A stretch of 64,000 nt of DNA from Xenophilus aerolatus (GCA_029968055.1 JASCNX010000004.1:372001-436000); one strand, 5' to 3'; positions 8,337-20,263 are shown, numbered from the stretch's first letter. Translations and numbers: made by a program. The notes: generated from the sequence alone by a model not told the origin.

Positions 8337-9077
8337 TCACTCGGCCAGTTCGTCCGCCCTCGCCTGCGCCGCCGCGAAGTCCAGGTCGCCCGAGTAGATG
8401 GCACGCCCGCAGATCACGCCCTCGACGCCTTCGCCCTCGACGGCGCAGAGCTTCTCGATGTCGGTCATGTTCGACAGGCCGCCCGAGGCGATCACGGGAA
8501 TGGTCAGCACCTGCGCGAGCTTCACGGTCGCGTCGATGTTGATGCCCGACAGCATGCCGTCGCGGCCGATGTCGGTGTAGATGATGGACTCGACGCCGTA
8601 GTCCTCGAACTTCTTGCCCAGGTCGGCGACCTCGTGGCCCGTGAGCTTGCTCCAGCCGTCGGTGGCGACCTTGCCGTCCTTGGCGTCCAGGCCCACGATG
8701 ATGTGGCCGCCGAAGGCGCTGCAGGCGTCCTTGAGAAAGCCGGGGTTCTTCACCGCGGCCGTGCCGATGATGACGTAGCGCAGGCCGTCGTCGATGTAGC
8801 GCTCGATGGTGTCCAGGTCGCGGATGCCGCCGCCGAGCTGCACCGGGATGTCTTCGCCGACCTCGCGCAGGATCGCCTTGATGGCGGCGTGGTTCTGCGG
8901 CTTGCCGGCGAAGGCGCCGTTCAGGTCGACCAGGTGCAGGCGGCGCGCGCCGGCCTCCACCCATTTGCGCGCCATGGCGGCGGGGTCTTCGCTGAAAACG
9001 GTCGACTGGTCCATGTCGCCCTGCTTGAGTCGAACGCAGTGGCCATCCTTGAGGTCGATCGCGGGAATCAGAAGCAT
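8337..9077 (-). CDS. hisA: Phosphoribosylformimino-AICAR-phosphate isomerase
   Basis: HisA isomerises ProFAR to PRFAR, the fourth step of histidine synthesis. The 246-residue barrel carries the catalytic aspartates in PAIDLKDG (Asp8) and YTDIGRDGM. Phosphate-binding loops are [20 protein letters not shown] and VIASGGLSN. HisH lies 114 bases upstream and shares its direction, while the next his gene, hisF, is 4.5 kb further on. The start has no purine-rich ribosome binding site; the leader instead contains a polypyrimidine run on the coding strand at about 9096-9124. Complete and normal in length. Confidence 0.97.
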   Translation of the reverse strand: MLLIPAIDLKDGHCVRLKQGDMDQSTVFSEDPAAMARKWVEAGARRLHLVDLNGAFAGKPQNHAAIKAILREVGEDIPVQLGGGIRDLDTIERYIDDGLRYVIIGTAAVKNPGFLKDACSAFGGHIIVGLDAKDGKVATDGWSKLTGHEVADLGKKFEDYGVESIIYTDIGRDGMLSGINIDATVKLAQVLTIPVIASGGLSNMTDIEKLCAVEGEGVEGVICGRAIYSGDLDFAAAQARADELAE

Positions 9078-9191
9078 GGTGGGACGCGGAAGAACGGACG
9101 CTGGAGGGAGGAAAAGGAAAGAGACGGAGGACGCCGGCAGGACGGGCGTGCGCGGGCCCGGAGGCGCCGCACGGACGGCAGGTTCAGGACG

Positions 9192-9836
9192 TCAGGGGTT
9201 CCAGTGGAGGAAGTTTCGGTACAGCTGCAACCCGTGGTCCGCACTTTTCTCAGGGTGGAACTGGGTCGCAAAAATGTTATCGCGTGCCACCGCGGCGGTA
9301 AAGCGCGCGCCGTAGTCGGCCTCGCCGACGCTGTGCAGCGCGTTGCGGGGGCGCGCATAGAAGCTGTGCACGAAGTAGAAGTACGCGGCGTCGGGCACGC
9401 CCGCCCACATCGCGTGCGGTTGGGCCTGGAAGACCTGGTTCCAGCCCATCTGCGGCACCTTGTAGAGGCTGCCGTCGGGCTGGCGCTGGCCCTCGAGCCG
9501 GAAGCGCACCACCTCGCCGGGAATCAGGTCCAGCCCGGGCGTGGGGCCCTCATCGCTGTGCGACAGCACCATCTGCATGCCCACGCAGACGCCGAACAGC
9601 GGCTTGCTGGCTGCCGCCTCGAGCACCGACTGCTGCAGGCCGGAATCGCGCAGTTCGCGCATGCAGTCGGGCATGGCGCCCTGCCCCGGCAGCACGACCC
9701 GCGTGGCCTTGCGCACCACCTCGGGGTCGGAGGTGACGAAGACCTCGACGCCGGCCGCATCGGCCGCGTGGCGAACCGCCTGCGAGACCGACCAGAGGTT
9801 GCCCATGCCGTAGTCGACGACGGCGACGCTGTTCAT
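9192..9836 (-). CDS. hisH: Imidazole glycerol phosphate synthase, glutaminase subunit
   Basis: HisH hydrolyses glutamine and channels ammonia to HisF. It is a class I glutamine amidotransferase with the nucleophile Cys84 in FGVCVGMQM, the N-terminal VVDYGMGNL and oxyanion-strand [11 protein letters not shown]. The His-Glu pair is in [12 protein letters not shown] near the C-terminus. Length 214 is normal. It follows hisB after a 76-base gap that holds a copy of the dispersed repeat, and hisA comes next. The HisF partner is present in this window but displaced by an inserted gene block. Confidence 0.97.
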   Translation of the reverse strand: MNSVAVVDYGMGNLWSVSQAVRHAADAAGVEVFVTSDPEVVRKATRVVLPGQGAMPDCMRELRDSGLQQSVLEAAASKPLFGVCVGMQMVLSHSDEGPTPGLDLIPGEVVRFRLEGQRQPDGSLYKVPQMGWNQVFQAQPHAMWAGVPDAAYFYFVHSFYARPRNALHSVGEADYGARFTAAVARDNIFATQFHPEKSADHGLQLYRNFLHWNP

Positions 9837-9848
9837 AAAAGAAGGTTT

Positions 9849-9902
9849 GCTACTGAATTGATAGCTGCTCGCGCAGGCGGGACGGGCACTGCAGCCCGAT
9901 TT
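9849..9902 (+). repeat. Dispersed palindromic repeat, copy B (hisB-hisH gap)
   Basis: Begins GCTACTGAATTGATAGC, a degenerate palindrome, then carries the same ordered blocks as copy A (AGCTG, GCGC, GGC, GGAC, GG, CTG, GCCCGATT). About three quarters of positions agree with copy A by eye. It fills most of the gap between hisB and hisH. Confidence 0.7.
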
Positions 9903-9912
9903 CGTTCACAGA

Positions 9913-10536
9913 TTAAAGCGAGCCCTTGGTCGAGGGAATGACGCCGGCCGAACGCGGATCGAGCTCCAGCGCAGCGCGCACCGCACGTGCGAAGGCCTTG
10001 AACACCGTCTCGCATTGGTGGTGCGCGTTCACGCCCTTGAGGTTGTCGATGTGCAGCGTCACGCCCGCATGGTTCACGAAGCCCTGGAAAAACTCGTAGG
10101 TCAGCTGCGTGTCGAAGGCGCCGACCATGCCGCTCGTGAAGGGCACATCCATCACGAGGCCGGGCCGGCCAGAGAAGTCGATCACCACGCGCGACAGCGC
10201 CTCGTCCAGCGGCACGTAGGCATGGCCGTAGCGGCGGATGCCCTTCTTGTCGCCCACGGCCCTGGCCACCGCCTGGCCGAGGGTGATGCCCACGTCTTCC
10301 ACCGTGTGGTGGCCGTCGATGTGCAGGTCGCCCTCGCACTCGATCTCCAGGTCGATCAGGCCGTGGCGCGCGATCTGGTCGAGCATGTGGTCGAAGAAGC
10401 CGATGCCGGTGGCGAGCTTCGCCCGCCCGGTGCCGTCGAGGTCGACGCGCACGCGGATCTTGGTCTCGGCGGTGTTGCGGGTGACCTCCGCAACGCGGGC
10501 CGCGCTCGTCGCCTCGGGGGCCGTGGGGGTGTTCAT
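9913..10536 (-). CDS. hisB: Imidazoleglycerol-phosphate dehydratase
   Basis: HisB dehydrates imidazole glycerol phosphate to imidazole acetol phosphate, using two manganese ions. This is the monofunctional dehydratase; no histidinol phosphatase domain is fused, so that activity must be encoded elsewhere. The 207-residue product shows the duplicated metal motifs: [13 protein letters not shown] and HHTVEDVG in the first half, [13 protein letters not shown] in the second. The first ATG overlaps the hisC stop by four bases (ATGA), implying coupled translation. An N-terminal stretch of about 15 residues is alanine and threonine rich and variable. Confidence 0.97.
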   Translation of the reverse strand: MNTPTAPEATSAARVAEVTRNTAETKIRVRVDLDGTGRAKLATGIGFFDHMLDQIARHGLIDLEIECEGDLHIDGHHTVEDVGITLGQAVARAVGDKKGIRRYGHAYVPLDEALSRVVIDFSGRPGLVMDVPFTSGMVGAFDTQLTYEFFQGFVNHAGVTLHIDNLKGVNAHHQCETVFKAFARAVRAALELDPRSAGVIPSTKGSL

Positions 10537-11642
10537 AGGGAGCCTTCGAGTGCCGCGAACATGCGCGCGTTCTCGTCGGGGGTGCCGACCGTCAGGCGCA
10601 GGCAGTTCGCCAGCAGAGGGTGCATTCTAGAAACGTTCTTCACGAGCACCCCGCGCGCCTTCATGCCCGCAAAGGCCTTGTCGGCATCGGGAACGCGCAC
10701 CAGCACCATGTTGGCGTCGCTGGGCCAGACGCGAACGCCGGGCAGCTCGGCCAGGCGCGCGACGAGGCCCGTTCGCTCGCGGCGGATCGCATCGGCCTGC
10801 TCGGCGAACACGCCGGCGTGCTCGAGCGCGAAGAGCGCGCACTCGCAGTTGAGCACGCTGATGTTGTAGGGCGGGCGCACCTTGTCGACCTCGGCCACCA
10901 GCGCGGCCGGGCCGATGAGGTAACCCAGGCGCACGCCCGCGAGGCCGAACTTGCTCAGGGTGCGCATCAGCAGCACATGGCCGTGGCGCGCCGGGTCGCG
11001 GCGGATGACGTCGAGCCAGCTGCGGCCGGCGAAGGGCTGGTAGGCCTCGTCGATGACAACCAGGCCGCCCTGGGCGCCCTGGGCGTCGACGAGGCGCTGC
11101 ATCGCGTCGGCGTCCCAGAGGTTGGCCGTCGGGTTGTTGGGATACGCCAAGTACAGGATGGCTGGGCGCTCGCGCTCGATGGCGGCGAGCATGGCCGCCG
11201 CGTCGAGCTCGAAGTCCTCGGTCAGCGGCACGCCGACGAACTTCAGGCCCTGCAGCTGGGCGCTCATGGCGTACATGACGAAACCCGGCACCGGCGCCAC
11301 GATGGCGGCGCCCGGCAGGTCGCAGGCCATCGCCAGCAGCGAGATCAGTTCGTCGGAGCCGTTGCCCAGCATGAGGCCGAAGCCCTCCGGCACCTGTGCA
11401 TAGGCCGCCAGCGCCCGCTGCAGGTCGGCGCCGCGTTCGCCCGGATAGCGGTTGAGCGCCAGCGCCCCCAGCCGCGCACCCAGCTCGGCCTGCAACTCGG
11501 CGGGCAGCGTGTAGGGGTTCTCCATCGCGTCGAGCTTGAGCAGGCCGCGCGCGTCCTGCACCGCGTAGGCGTGCATGGACTGCACGTCGGGGCGCAGGCG
11601 GGCCAGGGCGCGGCGGGTCAGGTCGGAGGTCGGAGCGGTCAT
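10533..11642 (-). CDS. hisC: Histidinol-phosphate aminotransferase
   Basis: PLP-dependent fold type I enzyme that transfers the amino group of glutamate to imidazole acetol phosphate. In 369 residues it has the pyridine-binding PNNPTANLW (168-176), the VIDEAY aspartate (about 198) and the Schiff-base lysine Lys231 in [11 protein letters not shown]. The substrate-binding RLGYL follows. The ATG chosen starts just downstream of the small exported protein gene, whose stop is 8 bases away. The stop overlaps the hisB start. Normal for the beta-proteobacterial HisC2 type. Confidence 0.96.
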   Translation of the reverse strand: MTAPTSDLTRRALARLRPDVQSMHAYAVQDARGLLKLDAMENPYTLPAELQAELGARLGALALNRYPGERGADLQRALAAYAQVPEGFGLMLGNGSDELISLLAMACDLPGAAIVAPVPGFVMYAMSAQLQGLKFVGVPLTEDFELDAAAMLAAIERERPAILYLAYPNNPTANLWDADAMQRLVDAQGAQGGLVVIDEAYQPFAGRSWLDVIRRDPARHGHVLLMRTLSKFGLAGVRLGYLIGPAALVAEVDKVRPPYNISVLNCECALFALEHAGVFAEQADAIRRERTGLVARLAELPGVRVWPSDANMVLVRVPDADKAFAGMKARGVLVKNVSRMHPLLANCLRLTVGTPDENARMFAALEGSL

Positions 11643-11650
11643 CGGCGGAT

Positions 11651-12004
11651 TCAGGGGCTGCAGCGGTAGCTGTTCTGCAGCGCCGCGGAAAGAACGAGTT
11701 GCACGGGCATGTCGGCCTCGTACTGGTCGGCGTGGCGCGTGAGCTCGCCCTGGTAAAGGGACCGCGCCATCGAGGGCTCGAGCCGGCGGCCGTTGATGCA
11801 GAAGGGCGGCTTCTGGCCGCTGCGCTGCACCGTGTCGGCCACCTCGCGCAGCCCCTCGACCACGCCCACGAGGTAGTAGCCGGCGTAGGCGCGGCCGTCC
11901 TTCTCGTTGGCCTCGAGGGTGCGCAGCTCGCGGATGCTCATCGCCTGGGCCGAGCCCGCGGCCACGAGGGCGCACAGCAGGAGCGGACGCAGCGCGGACG
12001 GCAT
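11651..12004 (-). CDS. Small exported protein resembling Rap1a/Tai immunity fold
   Basis: A 117-residue protein with a cleavable signal peptide (about 1-21, ending GSAQA). The mature part has a pattern seen in Rap1a/Tai-type periplasmic proteins: a helix with YYLVGVVEGL, a cysteine in PPFCINGRRL, a helix ending near the middle, and a final cysteine in LSAALQNSYRC that could pair with the first. Rap1a proteins neutralise peptidoglycan-amidase effectors, but stand-alone members exist and no effector gene is adjacent here. The gene sits between hisD and hisC with gaps of 5 and 8 bases, so it is cotranscribed with histidine genes. The fold assignment is from motif spacing only. Confidence 0.6.
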   Translation of the reverse strand: MPSALRPLLLCALVAAGSAQAMSIRELRTLEANEKDGRAYAGYYLVGVVEGLREVADTVQRSGQKPPFCINGRRLEPSMARSLYQGELTRHADQYEADMPVQLVLSAALQNSYRCSP

Positions 12005-12009
12005 GGCAC

Positions 12010-13388
<1,379 letters not shown>

Positions 13389-13392
<4 letters not shown>

Positions 13393-14414
13393 CGCATCGA
13401 CTCAGAGTCTGCGTCCTTCGCGAGAAGCGCGTTCTGCAAGTAGAACTCATGCAGCTTGGCTCGGAGCAGCGCCTTGTCGGGGAGTTGGGTGTGGTATTCG
13501 GCGATCAGCGCGGGCGAGGTGCTGCGGCTCAAGGCGTATTCGACCACCTCGTCATCCTTGCTCGCGCACAGCAACACGCCAATGGGTGGGTGCTCATGGG
13601 GTTTCATGGCGTCCCGCTCCAGGGCTTCCAGGTAGAAGTTCAGCTTGCCCAGGTACTCCGGCTCGAAGCGACCCACTTTCAACTCGATCGCGACCAGGCT
13701 GTTCAGGCCCCGATGGAAGAACAGCAGATCGAGCGCGAAGTCGCGACCGCCGACCTGAAGGGGGTATTCGCTGCCCACGAAGCAAAAATCTCGCCCCAGT
13801 TCGATCAGGAAATCCTTCAGCCGCGCCAGCAGGCCACGGTGCAGGTCGGCTTCGGCGTGGCTTGCCGGCAGGTCGAGGAATTCGACCAGGTAGCTGTCCT
13901 TGAACACGCTGGCGACGTCGGGATGGGCTTGTCGCACCACCGGCGACACCTTGGGCGGATGCAGCACCGTGCGCTCGAACAGGGCCGTCTTGAACTGGCG
14001 TTCGAGCTGCCGGCTGCTCCATTTTTCCTGCGCCGCCATCCGCAGGTAGAACTCGCGCTCTTCCGGGCGCTTGCTCTGGTTGAGGATGGTGAGGTGATGC
14101 GTCCACGGAATTTGTGTCAGCAGTGCTGACACAACTTGCGCATCCGGGTACGCCTCGTAGAACTGCCGCATCCGAAACAGGTTGCGGCGAGTGAAGCCGC
14201 GCAGCCCCGGCTGCGACTGCGCCAGGTAGCGCGCCAGCTCATCCACGACACCGTCGCCCCACTCCGCCTGCGCGATCTTGCGGCTGATGCGCTCGCCGAC
14301 CTGCCAATACAGCTCGATCAGGGTGGTGTTGACCGCCTGGACTGCCCGCTGCCGCGCCGCGTCGATCAGGCGCGCGATGTCGGCAAAGTCGGCGGGCTGC
14401 GGCGCGCTCGTCAC
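13389..14414 (-). CDS. DUF1016/YhcG-type PD-(D/E)XK nuclease
   Basis: Member of the DUF1016 (YhcG) family: an N-terminal helical domain (about 1-165, with [24 protein letters not shown] and [10 protein letters not shown]) followed by a PD-(D/E)XK nuclease domain. The catalytic pattern is seen in [29 protein letters not shown] and [19 protein letters not shown], giving the D...E-x-K core. Such proteins are frequent in mobile islands and beside restriction systems. Here the gene is alone between hisG and hisD. The likely start is GTG, 11 bases after the hisG stop, giving 341 residues; no strong ribosome binding site is present. Its stop overlaps the hisD ATG. Substrate is unknown. Confidence 0.88.
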
Positions 14415-14425
14415 GGTAGCTGGGT

Positions 14426-15063
14426 TCAGGGTGCCGGGATCGCGCCCGCGAAGGCGTCGATGATGTGACGGATGGGCTCGCGCTTGAGCTTGAGCGCGGC
14501 CTGGTTCACGACCAGGCGGGCGCTGATGTCCATGATGCGCTCGACCTCGACCAGCTGGTTCGCCTTGAGCGTGTTGCCGGTGGAGACGAGGTCGACGATG
14601 GCGTCGGCCAGGCCCGTGAGCGGTGCCAGCTCCATGCTGCCGTAGAGTTTGATCAGGTCGACGTGCACGCCCTTGCGGGCGAAGAAATCGCGCGCCAAGC
14701 CGACGTACTTGGTGGCGACCTTCAGGCGCGAGCCCTGCCGCACGGCACTGGCGTAGTCGTAGTCGGCGCGCACGGCCACGCTCAGGCGGCACGCCGCGAT
14801 GCGAAGGTCCAGGGGCTGGTACAGGCCCTGGTTGCCGTGTTCCAGCAGGACGTCGAGGCCGGTGACGCCCACGTCGGCGCCGCCGTACTGCACGTAGGTC
14901 GGCACGTCGGAGGCGCGCACCAGCACGACCCGCACGTCGGGCCGGGTGGTGGGCAGGATCAGCTTGCGCGACTTCTCGGGGTCCTCGGTGACCTCGATGC
15001 CGGCGGCGGCCAGGAGCGGCAACGTCTCCTCGAAGATGCGGCCCTTGGACAGAGCAAGTGTGA

Positions 15064-15067
<4 letters not shown>
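14426..15067 (-). CDS. hisG: ATP phosphoribosyltransferase, short form
   Basis: HisG condenses ATP with PRPP, the first and regulated step of histidine synthesis. The 213-residue product is the short form (HisGS) lacking the C-terminal regulatory domain. Short forms work with HisZ, which is not in this window. Motifs include [16 protein letters not shown] at the start, [15 protein letters not shown], and the PRPP loop [16 protein letters not shown]. The ATG overlaps the murA stop by four bases, so histidine genes are translationally coupled to the envelope cluster. The next gene is the YhcG-type nuclease rather than hisD. Confidence 0.96.
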
Positions 15068-16353
<1,286 letters not shown>

Positions 16354-16403
16354 CGGGAGTCCAGCGAGATCAGGGAGCCGGCGCCGCGCGCCGACGGAAA
16401 AGG

Positions 16404-16646
16404 TCAGTGCCCCTGCGCGGCCCACTCGGCCGGCGTGAAGGTCTTCATCGACAGCGCATGCACTTCGTCGGTATGCATTTTCGCACCCAGGGTCGCGTAG
16501 ACCCGCTGGTGCCGCTGGATGGCGCGCTTGCCCTCGAACTCGGGCGAGACGATGGTGGCGTACCAGTGCCGCCCGTCGCCTTCGAGCTGGATGTGCTCGC
16601 AGGCCAGGCCCGACTGGATAAGGGATTGGAGTTCTTCGGCCGTCAT
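16404..16646 (-). CDS. BolA family protein (IbaG-like)
   Basis: An 80-residue BolA/IbaG protein. BolA proteins bind monothiol glutaredoxins and a [2Fe-2S] cluster; the IbaG branch is linked to acid stress and envelope lipids. The conserved core is visible as [19 protein letters not shown], with the RHQRVY motif holding the invariant histidine, and a C-terminal [13 protein letters not shown]. It lies directly before murA, the same context as ibaG in E. coli. Its ATG overlaps the ABC permease stop by four bases. Confidence 0.93.
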   Translation of the reverse strand: MTAEELQSLIQSGLACEHIQLEGDGRHWYATIVSPEFEGKRAIQRHQRVYATLGAKMHTDEVHALSMKTFTPAEWAAQGH

Positions 16647-17410
16647 GATCTGAGTTTGTAGCCAATGCGCAGCAGGTGGATGGCCACGGCGCTCACCACC
16701 AGCCAGGCGCTGCCCACGATGCCCAGGCTCAGCCAGGGCGACACGTCGGACACGCCGAAGAAGCCGTAGCGGAAGCCGTCGATCATGTAGAAGAACGGAT
16801 TGACGTGGCTCACGCCCTGCCAGAAGGCCGGCAACGAATAGATCGAATAGAACACGCCCGACAGGAAGGTCATGGGCATGATCAGGAAGTTCTGGAACAC
16901 GGCCATCTGGTCGAACTTCTCGGCCCAGAGCCCCGCGATGAGGCCCAGCGTGCCGAGCAGTGCCGCGCCCAACAGCGCGAAGACCACGATCCACAGCGGC
17001 TGCGCAAAGGGCGGCACCGCGAAGGCGAGCGTGACCAGCAGCACGCCCAGCCCCACCACCAGCCCGCGGATCACCGAGGAGCCCACGTAGGCCAGGAACC
17101 AGCCCCAGTGCGACAGCGGCGTGAGCAGCACGAAGACCAGGTTGCCCATGATCTTGCTCTGGATGATCGACGACGAACTGTTGGCGAAGGCGTTCTGCAG
17201 CACGCTCATCATCACCAGCCCGGGAATGAGGAAGGCGGTGTAGCTCACGGTGCCGTAGACCTTCACGTGGTCTTCCAGCACATGGCCGAAGACCATCAGG
17301 TACAGCACCGCCGTGAGCACGGGCGCGCCCACGGTCTGCAGGCCGACCTTCCAGAAGCGCAGCACCTCCTTGTACAGGAGCGCGCGCCAGCCGAGTGCGG
17401 TGACCATCAT
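16643..17410 (-). CDS. ABC-2 type exporter permease (YadH-like)
   Basis: Membrane half of a two-gene ABC-2 exporter. The 255-residue product has six predicted helices and the family segment [28 protein letters not shown] after the second helix. It also has [15 protein letters not shown], typical of YadH/NodJ permeases. The ATP-binding partner is encoded 16 bases upstream, and bolA follows with a 4-base overlap. The substrate is unknown; YadGH-type systems are often annotated as drug or lipid exporters, and the location between mla and mur genes suggests an envelope role, which is inference. Confidence 0.9.
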   Translation of the reverse strand: MMVTALGWRALLYKEVLRFWKVGLQTVGAPVLTAVLYLMVFGHVLEDHVKVYGTVSYTAFLIPGLVMMSVLQNAFANSSSSIIQSKIMGNLVFVLLTPLSHWGWFLAYVGSSVIRGLVVGLGVLLVTLAFAVPPFAQPLWIVVFALLGAALLGTLGLIAGLWAEKFDQMAVFQNFLIMPMTFLSGVFYSIYSLPAFWQGVSHVNPFFYMIDGFRYGFFGVSDVSPWLSLGIVGSAWLVVSAVAIHLLRIGYKLRS

Positions 17411-17426
17411 GGCCGGGCCTCCCGGC

Positions 17427-18374
17427 TCATCGCGCCACCTCCAGCGGCGTCTGCTCGCCGGCCATCAGGTCGATGAAGACGTCTTCGAGGTCGGCCTTGC
17501 GCATCTCCACGTCCTCCACCGCCACACCGGCCTCGCGCAGCGCAGCCAGCACCTGCTCCACCTCGCGCGCATCGTGCGCCGGCAACTGGACGATGCGGCC
17601 GGTGATGCGCGCGTGCTGGGCCAGCGCCCAGGGCAGGTTGGCATCGGTCTTGAAGCGCAGCACGTTGCTGGCCGAGGACTTGAGCAGGGCGCTGGTGCTG
17701 TCGAGTGCGATCACCCGCCCTTTCTTGAGCATGGCGATGCGGTTGCACAGGGCCTCGGCCTCTTCCAGGTAATGGGTGGTGAGCAGGACCGTGCTGCCCT
17801 GCTTGTTCAGTCGGGCGACGAACTGCCACAGGGTCTGGCGCAGTTCGACGTCGACGCCGGCCGTGGGCTCGTCCAGCACGATCACCGGCGGCTTGTGCAC
17901 CAGGGCCTGCGCCACCAGCACCCGGCGCTTCATGCCGCCCGAGAGCTGGCGCATGTTGGCCGTCGCCTTGTCGGCCAGGCCCAGGCTGCTCAGCAACTCG
18001 TCGATCCAGTCGTCGTTCTTCGCGATGCCGAAGTAGCCCGACTGGATGCGCAGCGTCTCGCGCACGTTGAAGAAGGGGTCGAAGACCAGCTCCTGCGGCA
18101 CGATGCCGAGCTGGCGGCGCGCCTCGGCGTAGTGCGTCTGCACGTCGAAGCCCCGCACGCTCACGCTGCCGGCGGTGGGGCGCGACAGGCCGGCCAGGAT
18201 GCTGATCAGGGAGGTCTTGCCCGCGCCGTTGGGCCCCAGCAGGCCGAAGAACTCGCCCTCCTGGATCTCGAAGCTGACGTCGTCCAGCGCACGCAGCCCC
18301 GACTGTCCATGGGCCCGTTGCTGGCGTGAGGCGGGGTAGGTCTTGCAGACCGACTGGAAGGAGATCGCGGGCAT
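17427..18374 (-). CDS. ABC transporter ATP-binding protein (YadG-like)
   Basis: ATPase subunit of the ABC-2 exporter formed with the next gene. It has Walker A GPNGAGKT (47-54), Q-loop IVPQELVFD, signature LSGGMKRR (144-151), Walker B VIVLDEPT (164-171) and the switch histidine in LLTTHYLEEAE. A C-terminal extension of about 90 residues follows the nucleotide-binding domain, as in other exporters of this class. Length is 315 residues. The start lacks a ribosome binding site; a TAAAAT hexamer lies 9 bases before the ATG, so the exporter genes may have their own near-leaderless transcript within the mla-murA region. Confidence 0.92.
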   Translation of the reverse strand: MPAISFQSVCKTYPASRQQRAHGQSGLRALDDVSFEIQEGEFFGLLGPNGAGKTSLISILAGLSRPTAGSVSVRGFDVQTHYAEARRQLGIVPQELVFDPFFNVRETLRIQSGYFGIAKNDDWIDELLSSLGLADKATANMRQLSGGMKRRVLVAQALVHKPPVIVLDEPTAGVDVELRQTLWQFVARLNKQGSTVLLTTHYLEEAEALCNRIAMLKKGRVIALDSTSALLKSSASNVLRFKTDANLPWALAQHARITGRIVQLPAHDAREVEQVLAALREAGVAVEDVEMRKADLEDVFIDLMAGEQTPLEVAR

Positions 18375-18383
18375 GGGGGCCGG

Positions 18384-18389
18384 ATTTTA
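18384..18389 (-). promoter_or_regulatory. Candidate -10 element of the YadG-like ATPase gene
   Basis: TAAAAT on the minus strand, 9 bases before the ATG in a short gap after mlaB. Only G and C lie between, with no Shine-Dalgarno. It fits an internal promoter giving a leader of about 2-3 bases. Confidence 0.4.
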
Positions 18390-18432
18390 GGCGGCCCGCC
18401 TGCGCCACGCTGGTGCGCGGCTTTGCAAGCGC

Positions 18433-18726
18433 TCAGGGCGCTGCAGGCAGCAACCCGGCAATGCCGTAGAGCATGGCCAGTTCGCGCAGGCGCTGCGGCA
18501 ACCCCTTCACCGCGAAGCCGCGCCCGAGGGCGCTGGCCTCGCGCCGGCACTCGAGTAACACCGCCAGGGCCGAGGAATCGAACTGCGCCAGCGCGCTGGC
18601 GTCGATCACGGCCGCCGAGCCCTTCTGGCCGGCGAGCCCCTGCTGCAGCATGCGCATGCAGTCGGGGGCTTCGTCATGCGTGAGCCGCGTGGGCAGCACC
18701 AGCATGTAGGCGTCGGATGCAGCCAT
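18433..18726 (-). CDS. mlaB: MlaB STAS-domain protein
   Basis: Cytoplasmic STAS-domain subunit that binds the MlaF ATPase and supports assembly of the MlaFEDB lipid transporter. The 97-residue product shows the STAS pattern: a starting beta-strand, VIDASALAQFDSSALAVLLECRREA with the DSSAL loop, and a closing strand and helix. It is last in a minus-strand mlaFEDACB order, 18 bases after mlaC. Small size and sequence divergence are normal for MlaB. The assignment rests on both the STAS pattern and its position. Confidence 0.88.
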   Translation of the reverse strand: MAASDAYMLVLPTRLTHDEAPDCMRMLQQGLAGQKGSAAVIDASALAQFDSSALAVLLECRREASALGRGFAVKGLPQRLRELAMLYGIAGLLPAAP

Positions 18727-18744
18727 GGGCCTGGCGGTCCCCGC

Positions 18745-19398
18745 TCAGCCCTTGGCGTTGGCCTTGTTGCGCGCCGCAAGGGCCGCGATCAGGCCGTCGA
18801 TGCCCTTGCTGTTGATTTCCTGGGCGAACTGGGTGCGATAGGTGTCGACCAGCCAGACGCCCATCACATTGAGGTTGTAGACCTTCCAGCCATAGCCCTG
18901 CCCGGGCGTCTTCTCGAGGCGGTAGTCCAGCTGCACGGGCTCGCCACGGCCGCGGATCTCGGAACGCACGAGCACTTCCTGGTCGGCCGCCGAGCCGCGG
19001 AAGGGCTTGATCGTCACCGTCTGGTCGCTCACCTGGTCGAGCGCACCGGCGTAGGTGCGGACCAGCAGCGCCTTGAACTCGTCCTGCAGGCGCTTCTGCT
19101 GCTCGGGCGTGGCCTGGCGCCAGGCCGGGCCGACCGCCGAGGCGGTCATGCGCTGGAAGTTCACGTTGGGCATGATCTTGGTGTCGACCAGGCCCATGAT
19201 CTTGTTGACGTCACCGGCTTTGATCGAGCTGTCGGCCTTGATGGTGTCGAGCACCTCGGTCGACAGGCGCTTGACCAGCACGTCGGGCGCTTCGTCGGCA
19301 GCGAAGGCCGGCTTCATGGTGCCGGCTGCAGCACCGAGCACGAGGGCGCCAGCCAATGCCCAGCGGCCGAGCGTGCGACGTTGCAGGAGGGTGTTCAT
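18745..19398 (-). CDS. mlaC: Periplasmic phospholipid shuttle MlaC
   Basis: MlaC carries phospholipids across the periplasm between MlaA at the outer membrane and MlaFEDB at the inner membrane. The 217-residue product begins with a signal peptide that has an RR pair (QRRTLGRWAL) and ends about residue 33 at KPAFAADEA. The mature part has the family features VDTKIMPNVNFQRMTASAVGPAW, a helix with LLVRTYAGAL, and GYGWKVYNLNVMGVWLVDTYR near the end. Whether Sec or Tat exports it is not clear from the RR alone. It is preceded by mlaA and followed by mlaB. Confidence 0.94.
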   Translation of the reverse strand: MNTLLQRRTLGRWALAGALVLGAAAGTMKPAFAADEAPDVLVKRLSTEVLDTIKADSSIKAGDVNKIMGLVDTKIMPNVNFQRMTASAVGPAWRQATPEQQKRLQDEFKALLVRTYAGALDQVSDQTVTIKPFRGSAADQEVLVRSEIRGRGEPVQLDYRLEKTPGQGYGWKVYNLNVMGVWLVDTYRTQFAQEINSKGIDGLIAALAARNKANAKG

Positions 19399-19516
19399 GG
19401 GGTCAATCCTTCTTTGAAACGGTCCCGCGACCGGAACGCGTTGGAGAACGGGGCCGCCGGCGGGTTCCCCCGCGACGCTGCAGGGTGCAACCATCTGCAA
19501 ACGGGCCCGCGAAAAA

Positions 19517-20263
19517 TTACTTGCTTTCGTCCGGCTCGTAGCCGTCGTGGATGTCGCTGCGGCGCTTCTGCAGGAAGGCGTCGCGCGTGAAGCTGTACGG
19601 ATCGAGCGCGGCGTCCTGGATCAGCGTGCTGGCCCTCAACAGGTTGGCGCGTGTATCGACGACACGCACGACAGCGAGCGAATTGCGCGCCGGGATGTCG
19701 TTGACGTGCGCCAGCGCGTCGCCCTTGAAATCGACCGGCAGCGCCGCCGCATCGCGCACGGTGGACGGGCCCAGGATGGGCAGCACGAGGTACGGGCCCG
19801 AGGGGACGCCCCAGCGGCCCAGGGTCTGTCCGAAATCCTCGGAATGGCGCTCGATGCCTGCTTCGGACGCGATGTCGAGCAGCCCACCCAGGCCGAAGAT
19901 GGTGTTGACGTTCAGGCGCATGAAGGTCTCGGCGCTGTTCTGCAGCTTCAACTGCATCACGTTGTTCGCCAGGTTCCAGACGTCGCCCAGGTTGCCGAAG
20001 AAATTGCTCACGCCCTGCCGCACGAGCGAGGGCACCGCGTCGCGGTAGGCAGTCGCCACCGGGCGCAGCACGGCACGGTCCACGCCGTCGTTGAATCGGT
20101 ACACGCCTCGGTTGAAAGGCTCGAAGGGGTCGTTGCCGGCCGGGGCGGCATCCTGTGCGGCGGCCATGCCGCCCGCAAAGGCGAAAGTGGCCACAACGCC
20201 CGCCCAACGGACGGTGCGAGCTATCTTTTTCATAGCATCCATGGCATCTGATCGTCGATTCAT
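19517..20263 (-). CDS. mlaA: MlaA (VacJ) family protein lacking a lipobox cysteine
   Basis: MlaA sits in the outer membrane and removes misplaced phospholipids from its outer leaflet. The family core is clear: DPFEPFNRGVYRFND, LRPVATAYRDAVPSLVRQGVSNFFGNL, and GLGGLLDIASEAGI with FGQTLGRWGVPSGPYLVLP. E. coli MlaA is a lipoprotein, but this 248-residue product has no cysteine anywhere. Its signal peptide ends near GGMAAAQDA, an ordinary signal peptidase I site. The first ATG overlaps the mlaD stop; two later in-frame ATGs exist, one inside a short palindrome at 20220-20236. Placement of mlaA inside the mla operon differs from E. coli. Confidence 0.92.
   Translation of the reverse strand: MNRRSDAMDAMKKIARTVRWAGVVATFAFAGGMAAAQDAAPAGNDPFEPFNRGVYRFNDGVDRAVLRPVATAYRDAVPSLVRQGVSNFFGNLGDVWNLANNVMQLKLQNSAETFMRLNVNTIFGLGGLLDIASEAGIERHSEDFGQTLGRWGVPSGPYLVLPILGPSTVRDAAALPVDFKGDALAHVNDIPARNSLAVVRVVDTRANLLRASTLIQDAALDPYSFTRDAFLQKRRSDIHDGYEPDESK
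20220..20236 (-). repeat. Short GCTAT-N7-ATAGC palindrome in the mlaA start region
   Basis: Minus strand GCTATGAAAAAGATAGC, a perfect 5-base stem around seven bases. It encodes the MKKIA segment and contains an in-frame ATG. It is the same core as at the hisD start and in the longer repeats. Confidence 0.6.
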
